This document shows, in pieces, positions 36,012-46,345 of a DNA stretch of 58,065 nucleotides. The notes below the pieces were generated by a model. The model worked only from the letters and a program-made list of their open reading frames with translations, was not told where the DNA came from and searched no databases. The position numbers and the translations under genes are program-made. Numbering within the stretch: the stretch's first letter is position 1; each line of letters starts with the position of its first letter. Origin of the DNA: Hyphomicrobiales bacterium (lineage in GTDB: Bacteria; Pseudomonadota; Alphaproteobacteria; Rhizobiales; Rhizobiaceae); contig UEIF01000011.1 in NCBI GenBank assembly GCA_900468805.1, positions 1-58,065 on the forward strand. The letters run 5' to 3'.

Positions 36012-37271
36012 ATGCGCAAGTTTTTGAGCTCGGCAGCTCTTGCTGTCGTGATGATGGCTGGTTTCGGCAGCGCTCACGCGGCTGACGTCAAGGAAGTTCA
36101 GATGCTGCACTGGTGGACGTCAGGCGGTGAAGCCGCGGCGCTCAACGTGCTGAAGCAGGACCTTTCCAAGGAAGGTTTTGCCTGGAAGGATGTGCCGGTG
36201 GCAGGCGGTGGCGGCGACGCAGCCATGACCGCCCTGAAGGCGATGGTTGCCGCAGGCACCTATCCGACCGCCTCGCAGATGCTTGGCTATACCGTGCTCG
36301 ATTACGCCCAGGCAGGCGTCATGGGCGACCTGACCGAGACGGCCAAGAAGGAAGGCTGGGACAAGTCCGTTCCGGCAGCACTTCAGAAGTTCTCGGTCTA
36401 TGACGGCAAGTGGGTTGCAGCCCCTGTTAACGTTCACTCGGTCAACTGGCTGTGGATCAACAAGTCCGTCATGGACAAGATCGGCGGCACGCAGCCGAAG
36501 ACCTTTGACGATCTGATCGCCCTGCTCGACAAGGCGAAGGCAGCAGGCGTCATCCCGCTCGCGCTCGGCGGCCAGAACTGGCAGGAAGCCACGATGTTCG
36601 ACTCCATCGTGCTGTCGACCGGCGGTCCGGAATTCTACAAGAAGGCTTTCAACGACCTCGACGAGGCTTCGCTGAAGTCCGACACGATGAAGAAGTCGTT
36701 CGATAACCTTGCCAAGATCATCCAGTATGTCGATCCGAACTTCTCGGGCCGCGACTGGAACCTGGCGACCGCCATGGTCATCAAGGGCGATGCGCTCGTG
36801 CAGGTCATGGGCGACTGGGCGAAGGGCGAATTCGTTGCCGCCAAGAAGACCCCTGATACCGACTTCCTGTGCTACCGCTTCCCCGGCACCGATGGCAGCG
36901 TGGTCTACAACTCCGACATGTTCGGCATGTTCAATGTTCCTGACGACCGCAAGGCCGCTCAGGTCGCGCTTGCCACGGCAACGTTGTCCAAGAGCTTCCA
37001 GTCCGCCTTCAACGTCGTCAAGGGTTCGGTTCCGGCCCGCACCGACGTTCCGGATACGGATTTCGACGCTTGCGGCAAGAAGGGCATTGCCGACCTGAAG
37101 GCTGCCAACGAAGGCGGCACGCTGTTCGGCTCGCTGGCCCAGGGCTATGGCGCTCCTCCGGCGATCGCCAACGCTTATAAGGACGTTGTCTCGAAGTTCG
37201 TCCATGGTCAGATCAAGACCTCCGACGAAGCTGTGACCCAGCTCGTCCAGGCTATCGACGACGCTCGCTAA
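36012..37271 (+). CDS. Periplasmic sugar-binding protein, CUT1 family (GtsA-like)
   Basis: 419-residue binding protein of the family-1 (MalE-like) fold. The signal peptide ends at SAHAA (about residue 24), and the mature start KEVQMLHWWTSGGEAAALNVLKQ is typical of the glucose/mannose-binding GtsA group. CGGGAGG precedes the ATG. It is the first gene of a four-gene transporter operon (binding protein, two permeases, ATPase) opposite a LacI gene. The exact sugar is unknown; glucose or a related hexose is the best guess from similarity to GtsA. Confidence 0.88.
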   Translation: MRKFLSSAALAVVMMAGFGSAHAADVKEVQMLHWWTSGGEAAALNVLKQDLSKEGFAWKDVPVAGGGGDAAMTALKAMVAAGTYPTASQMLGYTVLDYAQAGVMGDLTETAKKEGWDKSVPAALQKFSVYDGKWVAAPVNVHSVNWLWINKSVMDKIGGTQPKTFDDLIALLDKAKAAGVIPLALGGQNWQEATMFDSIVLSTGGPEFYKKAFNDLDEASLKSDTMKKSFDNLAKIIQYVDPNFSGRDWNLATAMVIKGDALVQVMGDWAKGEFVAAKKTPDTDFLCYRFPGTDGSVVYNSDMFGMFNVPDDRKAAQVALATATLSKSFQSAFNVVKGSVPARTDVPDTDFDACGKKGIADLKAANEGGTLFGSLAQGYGAPPAIANAYKDVVSKFVHGQIKTSDEAVTQLVQAIDDAR

Positions 37272-37286
37272 TATTCCACCGACCAA

Positions 37287-37314
37287 GGCTTTCCCGCACT
37301 CTTGCGGGGAAGCC
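37287..37314 (+). promoter_or_regulatory. Stem-loop between binding-protein and permease genes
   Basis: GGCTT-T-CCCGCA pairs with TGCGGGGAAGCC around a short loop, 15 bp after the binding-protein stop. Such hairpins protect the upstream part of the message, giving more binding protein than permease. A similar one lies at 46290-46311. Confidence 0.55.
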
Positions 37315-37347
37315 ACAGCCCCTGCGGTGCAGGGAGGAGATGATCAC

Positions 37348-38301
37348 ATGAGCACAGTTGCGACCACGGATCCGGTCCTGACGTCGAAATCTTCAACCCG
37401 CACGTCCATCCGAGGGCGGCTGCAGGATGCGCTGCCAAAGATCGTGCTGGCGCCGAGTTTTCTCATCACCGTGATTTTCGTCTATGGCTTCATCGTCTGG
37501 ACGGCCTATCTCTCCTTCACCAATTCCAAGACATTCCCGTCCTATGTGCTGACAGGGCCTCGCGCCTATCAGCGGCTCTGGCGCTGGACTTTCGAGAGCG
37601 ATCCGCCGTCCTCGTGGTACACCTCGATCACCAATATGGGGATCTTCGGTTTCCTCTACATCTTCATCTGCCTCGGGCTCGGCCTGATGCTGGCGATCCT
37701 TCTCGACCAGAAGATTCGCGGCGAAGGCGTGCTGCGGCCGATCTTTCTCTATCCGATGGCGCTGTCCTTCATCGTAACAGGTGTTGCCTGGAAGTGGTTC
37801 CTCGATCCGGGCCTCGGCCTGGAGCAGACGCTGCATCATCTCGGCTGGACGAGCTTTCACTTCGATTGGATCAAGAACAAGGACTTCGTCATCTACACCG
37901 TCGTCATCGCCGGTGTCTGGCAGGCTTCCGGCTTCGTCATGGCGATGTTCCTGGCGGGTCTGCGGGGCATCGACGGCGAGATCGTGAAGGCGGCGCAGAT
38001 CGATGGCGCCACACCGTTCCAGCTTTACCGGCGCATCGTCATTCCGCTGCTGCGGCCGATCTTCCTCTCCGCCTTCATCGTGCTCGCCCATATGGCGATC
38101 AAATCCTACGACCTTGTCGTGGCGCTGACATCGGGCGGTCCGGGTGGCTCGGCCTGGCTGCCGTCCAATTTCATGTACGAATATACGTTCAAGCGGAATG
38201 AAATGGCTGTCGGTTCTGCAAGCGCCATCATCATGCTAATGACCATCTCGGCGATCATCGTTCCCTATCTTTATTCCGAACTGAAGGAGAAGGCGCGATG
38301 A
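37348..38301 (+). CDS. Sugar ABC transporter permease, first (GtsB/MalF type)
   Basis: 317-residue inner-membrane permease with six main hydrophobic helices and the cytoplasmic EAA loop (EIVKAAQIDGATPFQLYRRIVIPLLRP) that docks on the ATPase. The N-terminus carries about 35 polar residues before the first helix. GGAGGAG lies upstream of the ATG at 37348. Its stop overlaps the start of the second permease by four bases, which couples their synthesis for the heterodimer. Confidence 0.92.
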   Translation: MSTVATTDPVLTSKSSTRTSIRGRLQDALPKIVLAPSFLITVIFVYGFIVWTAYLSFTNSKTFPSYVLTGPRAYQRLWRWTFESDPPSSWYTSITNMGIFGFLYIFICLGLGLMLAILLDQKIRGEGVLRPIFLYPMALSFIVTGVAWKWFLDPGLGLEQTLHHLGWTSFHFDWIKNKDFVIYTVVIAGVWQASGFVMAMFLAGLRGIDGEIVKAAQIDGATPFQLYRRIVIPLLRPIFLSAFIVLAHMAIKSYDLVVALTSGGPGGSAWLPSNFMYEYTFKRNEMAVGSASAIIMLMTISAIIVPYLYSELKEKAR

Positions 38302-39245
38302 GCAGCGTTATTTCCTCGGATATCGCGACCTCGCAGGGCGGCAATAGCGGCCGCTGGATTGGCCGCGTCATCATCTACGGCCTGCTGCTGATCTTCGCCG
38401 TTCTCTATCTGATGCCGCTTTTCGTCATGCTGACGACCTCGTTCAAGACCATGGACGAGATCCAGAACGGCAACATGCTGGCGCTGCCGCAGGCGCCGAC
38501 GCTCGATCCCTGGTTCAAGGCCTGGGGCGAAACCTGCGTCGGCCTCACCTGCGCTGGCATCAAGGGCTACTTCTGGAACTCGATCAAGATGGTCGTGCCG
38601 GCTGTCGCGATCTCCACCATTCTCGGCGCGCTCAACGGTTATGTGCTGACCAAGTGGCGGTTTCCCGGCGATACACTGGTCTTCGGGCTGATGCTCTTTG
38701 CCTGCTTCATCCCGTTCCAGTCCGTGCTCCTGCCGATGGCGACTATTCTCGGTTTTCTCGGCCGTTTCGGCACGACGCTGCAGAATGCCACGGGCTTCAC
38801 CTTCGGCTTCGGCAATCCGACCGTGAACCTTGTCTTCGTGCATGTCGTCTACGGTCTCGGCTTCACGACGCTGTTCTTCCGCAATTTCTATGAGGCCTTC
38901 CCGACCGAGTTGGTGAAGGCCGCGCAGGTCGATGGCGCGAGCTTCTTCCAGATTTTCCGGCGCATCATGCTGCCGAACTCGCTGCCGATCATCGTCGTTA
39001 CGGTCATCTATCAGTTCACCAATATCTGGAACGACTTCCTCTTTGCCTCGGCCTATGCCGGTACAGGCGACTCCATGCCGATGACGGTGGCGCTGAACAA
39101 TGTCGTCAATACCTCGACCGGCGTGGTCGAATATAATGTCAACATGGCTGCGGCGATGATCGCTGCCGTTCCTACGCTCATCGTCTATATCCTCGCCGGC
39201 CGCTATTTCGTTCGCGGTCTGATGGCGGGCGCCGTCAAAGGGTGA
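38298..39245 (+). CDS. Sugar ABC transporter permease, second (GtsC/MalG type)
   Basis: 315-residue permease, partner of the one before it (ATGA overlap). The EAA loop reads ELVKAAQVDGASFFQIFRRIMLPNSLP. An N-terminal stretch of about 20 polar residues precedes the first helix, and the C-terminus ends in the MalG-like RYFVRGLMAGAVKG. It ends 3 bp before the ATPase gene, so all three are expressed together. Confidence 0.93.
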   Translation: MSSVISSDIATSQGGNSGRWIGRVIIYGLLLIFAVLYLMPLFVMLTTSFKTMDEIQNGNMLALPQAPTLDPWFKAWGETCVGLTCAGIKGYFWNSIKMVVPAVAISTILGALNGYVLTKWRFPGDTLVFGLMLFACFIPFQSVLLPMATILGFLGRFGTTLQNATGFTFGFGNPTVNLVFVHVVYGLGFTTLFFRNFYEAFPTELVKAAQVDGASFFQIFRRIMLPNSLPIIVVTVIYQFTNIWNDFLFASAYAGTGDSMPMTVALNNVVNTSTGVVEYNVNMAAAMIAAVPTLIVYILAGRYFVRGLMAGAVKG

Positions 39246-39248
39246 TCC

Positions 39249-40364
<1,116 letters not shown>

Positions 40365-40388
40365 AGCCTCTTCGCTGCGCAGGTGCCG

Positions 40389-40413
40389 TGGCGGCCGTCA
40401 GACGGCCGCCACC
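40389..40413. terminator. Bidirectional hairpin between convergent ATPase and GH2 genes
   Basis: GTGGCGGCCGTC and its exact complement are separated by a single A, 25 bp after the ATPase stop and overlapping the last codons of the GH2 gene. It could end transcripts from both sides, though no T-runs are present. Confidence 0.55.
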
Positions 40414-42641
40414 GAGAGCGTTACCGGTGCGAAGTGGCTGGATGTTGCTTCGACTGTGATTTCGCCCGTCAGACCCGTTGCCTCCAGCCAGAAGCCGGTC
40501 GTACCGCCCTGCAACGGTACCGTTGTAGGGCCGACGACCTTGGCTGGGCCACGGACCGTCAGGGTGACGACGTCGTTCAGGAAGGGCAGGCGCTGGCCGC
40601 GCTGGTCGAGCGCGCGGATGATGACACGGGTCGTGTCGCGTTCGCGGGCCTTCAGCGTGGTGCTGTCGGGAGAGACTTCCAGCTTGGTTGGCAATGGATC
40701 GGCCGCCAGCGTCAGCCTTGCCGCGGGCTCGCCATTGATGAAGCCGGTGAATTCACCATCGATCCATTCCAAGCCCCAGCGCCCGAGTTCATCCTGCGTG
40801 AAATGGCGGTGGTCGAGCACGACGGGCGGATGCGGCAGGTGCGGATAGTTCTCCCGGTCTGGGCCGATGCGCTTCGTCAGCGAGCCGTATTTCAGTTCCA
40901 CTTCGTCGCAATTGGTTAGGATGATCAGCGGCAGCACGCCGCCGATGCTGCGTTCGCCGCGCGCCCAGAAGGTGACCGGCTTCATGATCACTTCATCGGA
41001 GGGGTCGCACTGGCTGGCATAGACATAGGCGGCGAATTTCGGCTCGCGGAACATGTCCATGACGCCGTGGTAGCAGATGCGATCGCCGGAGCCGAAATCC
41101 TTGTGGGTGTTGTAGTCGAACATGCACCAGCCGATGGCGCCTGAAATATCCGGATCGCCATAGGCGGCGTTCAGCACTTCCAGATGGCGGCGCACATGTT
41201 CGGCCTGGCGCTGTTCGGCATCATACATCTTGGTCGGATGCATGTGGCCGTTGAACTCGGTGATGATGTAAGGGACCTTGTAGGAGAGGCCCGTATTTTC
41301 CTGCTGGCTGCGCAGCGCCGTGCGTGGACGGTTGGCGCCCGGCAGTTCCTCGTTGCCGAGGATGAAGTCGTTCATCGTATAGACGTCTTCCAGCAACTCG
41401 CTTTCGGTCAGATAGCGAACGCCGCCGGTCTGGCGGGTGGAATCCAGTTCGTGGGCCAGCCGGTTGGTCGCGGTATAGAAGTCGTGGCTGTCGAGCGACT
41501 CGTTGATGCGCACGCCCCAAATGATAATCGAGGGATGGTTCCAGTCGCGCTCGATCATGCGGCGCACGTTCTCGATGGATTCCTTCTGCCAGTCGAGATC
41601 GCCGATATGCTGCCAGCCGGGGATTTCTTCGAAGACGAGCAGGCCGATGCGGTCGCACTGGTCCAGGAACCATTTGGACTGCGGATAGTGCGAGGTGCGC
41701 ACGATATTGCACTTCAGCACCGACTTCATGATGTCGGCGTCGCGCTCCTGCGCGGAGCGGCCGGCGGCATAACCGACATAGGGGTAGGCCTGATGGCGGT
41801 TGAGGCCCTGGAGCTTTACGGGACGGCCATTCAGAAGGAAACCTTCGGGCGTGAACTTCGCTGTGCGGAAGCCGAAATGAGCGGTGGTTCTGTCCGCGCC
41901 GTGCTCCGTCCTCAGTTCGACCGAGACTTCATAGAGCGCCGGGTTTGACAGATCCCAGAGCGTTATATCGGTCAGGCCACCGAAGGACAGCGTAGTGGTG
42001 GAGCCGATCGTTTCGCCGGCCGCACTCGCAAGTATGTTGCCGTGCGCATCTCTCAGCGATCCGGTCACGGTCGCCGCATAAGTCAGACCCTGCGGGTTGG
42101 CGATATCGACACGCACTGTCGCAGACTTCGTGTCTGAGAGAACGTCGTGCGTTTCGATCTTGAGATTGCGGATCAAAACCTTTTCGGTGACCTTCAGCCA
42201 GACGTCCCGATAGATGCCGGCATAGGTGAGATAATCGATGCGGCCGCCGAAGGGCGGGATGGCCGGGTTCTCGCTGCCGTCGATCTTGACGGTGATCAGG
42301 TTGTCGCCCTTGATCAGCTTGCCGGTGAGGCGGGCTTCGAAGGGCGTGTAGCCGTCCTTATGGGCGATGATCTCGTCGCCGTTCAGATAGACGACGCTGT
42401 CGGCCATGGCGCCGTCAAAGAGGATGGAGACTTCGCGTCCCTCGAATTCGGGCAGCCAGCGCAGCACCTTCTGATAGGTGAAGGCGCGCTGATAGCGCTT
42501 CTCATCGAAATAGTTGAAGGGCAGCTCGACAGCCGTGTGCGGCAGGTGGACCATGCTGACGCCGTCAAAAGCTTCAGTCAGGCTCGGGCTGAAGCCTTCG
42601 TGGAAGCTCCAGGATTCGTTCAAGGAAACGACAGAGCGCAT
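40398..42641 (-). CDS. Glycoside hydrolase family 2 (beta-galactosidase/beta-glucuronidase-like)
   Basis: 747-residue GH2 enzyme with a jelly-roll sugar-binding domain, Ig-like domain and catalytic TIM barrel, then a C-terminal beta domain. The acid/base is the glutamate in WGVRINESLDS, the nucleophile the glutamate in YIITEFNGHMHPT. No signal peptide is present, so it works in the cytoplasm on imported glycosides, cleaving beta-galactosides, beta-glucuronides or similar. It is the last gene of the Gfo/Idh - LacI - GH2 unit. The ATG at 42641 has AGGGAG upstream and immediately follows a 21-codon leader frame. Confidence 0.88.
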   Translation of the reverse strand: MRSVVSLNESWSFHEGFSPSLTEAFDGVSMVHLPHTAVELPFNYFDEKRYQRAFTYQKVLRWLPEFEGREVSILFDGAMADSVVYLNGDEIIAHKDGYTPFEARLTGKLIKGDNLITVKIDGSENPAIPPFGGRIDYLTYAGIYRDVWLKVTEKVLIRNLKIETHDVLSDTKSATVRVDIANPQGLTYAATVTGSLRDAHGNILASAAGETIGSTTTLSFGGLTDITLWDLSNPALYEVSVELRTEHGADRTTAHFGFRTAKFTPEGFLLNGRPVKLQGLNRHQAYPYVGYAAGRSAQERDADIMKSVLKCNIVRTSHYPQSKWFLDQCDRIGLLVFEEIPGWQHIGDLDWQKESIENVRRMIERDWNHPSIIIWGVRINESLDSHDFYTATNRLAHELDSTRQTGGVRYLTESELLEDVYTMNDFILGNEELPGANRPRTALRSQQENTGLSYKVPYIITEFNGHMHPTKMYDAEQRQAEHVRRHLEVLNAAYGDPDISGAIGWCMFDYNTHKDFGSGDRICYHGVMDMFREPKFAAYVYASQCDPSDEVIMKPVTFWARGERSIGGVLPLIILTNCDEVELKYGSLTKRIGPDRENYPHLPHPPVVLDHRHFTQDELGRWGLEWIDGEFTGFINGEPAARLTLAADPLPTKLEVSPDSTTLKARERDTTRVIIRALDQRGQRLPFLNDVVTLTVRGPAKVVGPTTVPLQGGTTGFWLEATGLTGEITVEATSSHFAPVTLSVAAV

Positions 42642-42642
42642 C

Positions 42643-42708
42643 TCAGGCTCCCTGGCAGGCGGCAAGGGAGAGGTGGCGCCGGATGGCGGCGCGGAAAAGG
42701 GTGGTCAT
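42643..42708 (-). CDS. Possible 21-codon leader peptide upstream of GH2
   Basis: A small frame (MTTLFRAAIRRHLSLAACQGA) starts at an ATG with a strong GAGGAGG site, much better than that of the GH2 gene, and ends in TGA one base before the GH2 ATG (TGAGATG). The two frames differ. Such an arrangement would make GH2 translation depend on ribosomes reinitiating after the leader. There is no evidence that the peptide itself has a role; it could also be a chance frame. Confidence 0.4.
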   Translation of the reverse strand: MTTLFRAAIRRHLSLAACQGA

Positions 42709-42747
42709 CGGTAATCCTCCTCGATGCGAATGACTGGAACCGCCCCC

Positions 42748-43746
42748 TCAGGCGGTCGAGCCCCAGCGGGGCGTGCAGGCAAGCGTGATGCTGTGCGGGC
42801 CTTCATCGCCTGCCTCATGGCGTTCGATCACTTCGACGACGGCGTCCATGAAGGCGGCGTGGTCGAGGCTCAGCGTCGTCAGGTCGTTGCAATCCCAGCC
42901 AGCCATGGCAATGCCATCCTGGCCGACGATGGCAATGTCGTTGGGCGTATTCTTGCCGAGCACGCGGCGGGCGGCATCGCGCGCGCCGATCGCCATCACA
43001 TCGTTGCCGCAGATGACGGCATCGACCTTGGAGCGGTGCAGCAAGAGGACTGCTTCCTTGAAGCCGGAATCATAGGAATAATCACCGAAGGCTTCTGCTT
43101 CGAAGGCAAGACCGTGGCGCGCCAGGGCGTCGGCGAACCATTTGCGGCGCAACTTGTCGATCCAGCTCGATTTGGTGCCGGAGAGATAGGCAAAGCGCCG
43201 CTTACCATCGGCGACGATCTTGTCGATAATCTCGCCGGCGCCGGCCGCACCATCAATGCGGATATTGGAGACATCCTCGTTTTCCAGCGGCTCGAAGGAA
43301 ACGATGATCGGCTTCGTGGTGTGGAAAATGTCGACAGCGTCCTGCATCGACACCATGTCGGAGAAGATGACGACGTGATCGACTTGGTAGGTGGATGCCA
43401 GCCGCATCAACTGCAGCCGGTCCGAATGATCGGCGCAGCAGAGAATGATGGGCAGGAGCTGGCGGGCCTGCAGGCGGTGGACGAGAAGCTGCTGCTCCTC
43501 GGCCTCGCAGGGGTTGCCGATGGCATTGACGACGAGCGCGACGAGGCGCGAACGCTGGTTGTTCAGCGAGCGGGCAATCGCATTCGGCTGATAGCCATAT
43601 TCACGGGCGACGGCGAGAATGCGGTCGCGCGTGGCACTGCCGATCCTGGAATCCGGCGAAAAGGCCCTCGATATCGTCGCCGAGGAAACACCGGCCAATT
43701 TCGCCAGTTCCTTCGAGGTGATCCGCCGTCTGTTCGTTCCGCTCAT
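42748..43746 (-). CDS. LacI-family repressor of the GH2 / CUT1 locus
   Basis: 332-residue LacI regulator. The helix-turn-helix is ITSKELAKLAGVSSATISRAFSPDSRIG, followed by the hinge and a type I periplasmic-binding fold. It sits between the Gfo/Idh gene (10 bp upstream) and GH2, in the same leftward unit. A palindrome ATCGTT-N5-AACGAT lies between this unit and the divergent transporter operon and is the likely operator. AGG lies upstream of the ATG at 43746; longer frames read into the preceding gene. Confidence 0.85.
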   Translation of the reverse strand: MSGTNRRRITSKELAKLAGVSSATISRAFSPDSRIGSATRDRILAVAREYGYQPNAIARSLNNQRSRLVALVVNAIGNPCEAEEQQLLVHRLQARQLLPIILCCADHSDRLQLMRLASTYQVDHVVIFSDMVSMQDAVDIFHTTKPIIVSFEPLENEDVSNIRIDGAAGAGEIIDKIVADGKRRFAYLSGTKSSWIDKLRRKWFADALARHGLAFEAEAFGDYSYDSGFKEAVLLLHRSKVDAVICGNDVMAIGARDAARRVLGKNTPNDIAIVGQDGIAMAGWDCNDLTTLSLDHAAFMDAVVEVIERHEAGDEGPHSITLACTPRWGSTA

Positions 43747-43756
43747 CGTCTTGCGC

Positions 43757-44761
43757 CTATGCGGTGATCCTGACGGGTATGCCGTCGGCCGCTGCCGATT
43801 GCTTGATTGCATCCCAGAGCCTAGCGAATCTGAGACCCATTTCAACGGAGCCGGAGTTTTCCATCGTTCCGGCGCGGATGGCGAGGAAATTCTTCATTGG
43901 ATTGCCGAGAATCTCGGCCTCTTCGCGCGGTTCGCTGGTTCTGTCGACGCTGATTTCGCGCCAGCCGCCCCAGGCATCGATGCGCACGATCGCCTTCGAA
44001 TAGAAGAAGGTGATGTAGGAGGCGCAGCCCGGAGGACCTTCGCCGGCAGCCGTCAGCGTCACCAGCGCGCCGTTCTTCAGGCGGGCGGAGACGGCGGTGG
44101 CGATATCCACCTTTTTGCCGTGGTTGTTCATGTAGGCGGCAACGCTGTCGAAGTCGGAATTGGCGAGCAGGCAGACAGTGTTCATCATGTGCGCGCCGGT
44201 ATCGAACATGAAGCCGCCGCCGGAGATCTCCGGCTGCTGCTTCCAGTGGCCGTCATAGTTCGAAGACCAGCTTTCCCAGATCATGCCGGAGATGGCGATG
44301 AGCTCGCCGAATTCGCCTGATAGCGCGCGTTTGCGGGTGTCGAGCACGAGCGGCGAGAGGCCGCCCTGGAAGGCGGTGACGATGGTGACGCCGCTCTTCT
44401 TCTGTGCCGCGATCAGCGTTTCCGCCTCGGCGACGGTGGTCACCATCGGCTTTTCGAGGAAGAGATCAAGGCCCGCAACGGCCACGGCCGTCGCCTGCTC
44501 GGCATGGGAAGCGTGAGGGGTAGAGACATAGATGATGTCGAGCTCGTCCCGGCATTTTGTGAGCAGATCCCGATAATCGGCGAAGCCCTTCGGCTCCGGC
44601 GCGCCGGCCGCAGTGCAGACGTCGATGAGGCGTTTGCGGGAGGCTTCGCTGGTGTCGGCGAGAGCCACGAATTCAATTTCCGGCATCTTCGCCCAGCTAT
44701 GGGCATATTCGGCCGCTTTCAAGCCGGCGCCGATGACGCCGAGGCGCAATTTCTGAGACAT
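43757..44761 (-). CDS. Gfo/Idh/MocA-family oxidoreductase (sugar or glycoside dehydrogenase)
   Basis: 334-residue NAD(P)-dependent dehydrogenase. The N-terminal Rossmann domain opens RLGVIGAGLKAAEYAHSW, and the conserved lysine is in LFLEKPMVT. The C-terminal alpha/beta domain holds the sugar site (SGGGFMFDTGAHMMN). Family members oxidise free or glycosidic sugars, often at carbon 3. It leads the unit with the LacI and GH2 genes and is divergent from a CUT1 transporter operon ending in a ThuA-like gene. In Sinorhizobium trehalose catabolism the ThuA/ThuB pair has a comparable partner. GGGAGG precedes the ATG at 44761. Confidence 0.88.
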   Translation of the reverse strand: MSQKLRLGVIGAGLKAAEYAHSWAKMPEIEFVALADTSEASRKRLIDVCTAAGAPEPKGFADYRDLLTKCRDELDIIYVSTPHASHAEQATAVAVAGLDLFLEKPMVTTVAEAETLIAAQKKSGVTIVTAFQGGLSPLVLDTRKRALSGEFGELIAISGMIWESWSSNYDGHWKQQPEISGGGFMFDTGAHMMNTVCLLANSDFDSVAAYMNNHGKKVDIATAVSARLKNGALVTLTAAGEGPPGCASYITFFYSKAIVRIDAWGGWREISVDRTSEPREEAEILGNPMKNFLAIRAGTMENSGSVEMGLRFARLWDAIKQSAAADGIPVRITA

Positions 44762-44777
44762 CGAAATCCTCCCTGAT

Positions 44778-44806
44778 ATCGTTGTGCAAACGATTACACA
44801 AACGAT
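44778..44806. promoter_or_regulatory. Candidate LacI operator between the divergent GH2 and transporter units
   Basis: Palindrome ATCGTT-GTGCA-AACGAT at 44778-44794 followed by another AACGAT at 44801-44806; CAAACGAT also repeats directly with a 12-bp period. It lies just upstream of the Gfo/Idh start and would govern the divergent promoters. The LacI protein of the same locus is the likely binder. Confidence 0.6.
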
Positions 44807-44964
44807 ACATCTGATGCAAGACATAAATAACATAGCAAAAACAATGTGATAATTTTATGCCGGCCGGCGATTTAAAAATCATCTTGTCAGCATTCAGAAT
44901 GCGTGTACATTTTCCCCACCGGTGCTGGAGGGCGCCGTTGCTCTAAATAAAGGGAGGACTTCCG

Positions 44965-46257
44965 TTGAAGAAGACGGTTATCGGTGGCTTGTGCGCCATC
45001 CTGCTCAGCGCTGTCTCGACGCTGGCCCATGCTGAAACAATTCGCATCGCCAATCACGGTCAGGCCGGCATCGACGCCATGAAGTCGACCGTCGAGCGGA
45101 TCGAGAAAAAATACGGCGTCACCGTCGAGGTCATCGAATATCCGGCGCCCGACAAAGACTATCTCACCAAGCTTTTGACGGAGCTCGGTGCCGGCAATGC
45201 GCCAGATCTCTTCTCCATTCCGACGACGGCTGCCGTTGCCGACATGGTTGAAGCCGGCTACCTCGCGCCCGTTACCGCCGAATTCAAGGCCTGGGATGGC
45301 TACGCCAATTTCTATGACGTCGCCAAGCAGCTCGCCGTCAGTCCGGATGGCGAAACCTATGTGATGCCGTTCATGCTCGGCATCCAGGAAATCTATTTCC
45401 GCAAGGACGTTCTCGAAAAGGCCGGCATTTCCACCGAGCAGCCGAAAACCTGGCAGGAACTCCTCGACCGCGCCGCCGAAGTCAAGCAGAAGACCGGTTC
45501 CTACGGCCTGCTCTTCCCGGCCGGCGTTTCCTGGGGCAGCGGCGCCTTCGACGAAGGCTTCCAGCACCTGCTCGTCGGTTCCAAGACGCCGCAGCTCGTC
45601 GGCGCCGACGGCAAGCTCGATCTGAATGGCGAAGGCGTCAAGGATGTCTTCAACGTCTACAAGACGCTGATCGACAAGGATCTGATGCCGGTGCAGCCGC
45701 TGCTCGGACCGGAGCCCTGGGTCGTGCCGAAGTATGAGATGTTCCCGGCCGGCAAGCTTGCCGCCACCACCTGCGGCTCCTGGTGCTACATTTTCGACTG
45801 GGGTCGTGAGAGCAAGAACCCGATCCCTGACGTGACCAAGATCGTCGGCACCTGGACCGTTCCCGGCCAGAGCGGCGGCCAGTACGTGCTTGCCAATCTT
45901 GCTGCTCCGTGGGCCGTCAACTCCAAGTCCGCCAATGTGGAACTGGCCAAGAAGGCGCTGATGGAAATCGGCTCGGTCGAAACGCAGGTTTCCTATGCTG
46001 CCCGCATCGGTAACATCCCGGCCAGCAAGGATGCTGCCAAGGATCCGGAATTCCAGAAGCTGACGGAACTCGTTCCGATCCATGCTGCTGCTGGAAACGG
46101 CGTCTTCCTGAAGCAGGCTTCCGGCTTCGGCACGGTTGCCGAAGGTGTGGCTCGTGCCACCGAGGCCCTGCTGCGCAAGGAAACCGATGCAGCCGGCGCC
46201 CAGAAGATCCTTGTCGATTACGTCAAGGAAACGCTCGGCGACGACGTGGTCAAATAA
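44965..46257 (+). CDS. Periplasmic sugar-binding protein, CUT1 family
   Basis: 430-residue family-1 extracellular solute-binding protein. The signal peptide ends at LAHAE (residue 23-24), and the mature part starts TIRIANHGQAGIDAM. It begins with TTG, preceded by AAAGGGAGG. It is the first gene of a transporter operon and faces the leftward Gfo/Idh-LacI-GH2 unit across a shared operator. It is not closely similar to the trehalose/maltose-binding ThuE by the sequence of its start, so the ligand is more likely a beta-glycoside or oligosaccharide handled by the neighbouring GH2; that is inference. Confidence 0.88.
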   Translation: MKKTVIGGLCAILLSAVSTLAHAETIRIANHGQAGIDAMKSTVERIEKKYGVTVEVIEYPAPDKDYLTKLLTELGAGNAPDLFSIPTTAAVADMVEAGYLAPVTAEFKAWDGYANFYDVAKQLAVSPDGETYVMPFMLGIQEIYFRKDVLEKAGISTEQPKTWQELLDRAAEVKQKTGSYGLLFPAGVSWGSGAFDEGFQHLLVGSKTPQLVGADGKLDLNGEGVKDVFNVYKTLIDKDLMPVQPLLGPEPWVVPKYEMFPAGKLAATTCGSWCYIFDWGRESKNPIPDVTKIVGTWTVPGQSGGQYVLANLAAPWAVNSKSANVELAKKALMEIGSVETQVSYAARIGNIPASKDAAKDPEFQKLTELVPIHAAAGNGVFLKQASGFGTVAEGVARATEALLRKETDAAGAQKILVDYVKETLGDDVVK

Positions 46258-46289
46258 GCCACTGATATCTTTCTCCCGCCCAAGACGGG

Positions 46290-46311
46290 GACGCGGCATC
46301 ACCGCCGCGTC
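46290..46311 (+). promoter_or_regulatory. Stem-loop between binding-protein and permease genes (second operon)
   Basis: GACGCGGC pairs perfectly with GCCGCGTC around a six-base loop, 32 bp after the stop. It matches in position the hairpin at 37287-37314 of the first CUT1 operon, suggesting a common way to raise binding-protein mRNA relative to the rest. Confidence 0.55.
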
Positions 46312-46345
46312 TTCCCGCTTTCATCTGATAAGGTTGTGAGCTTCA

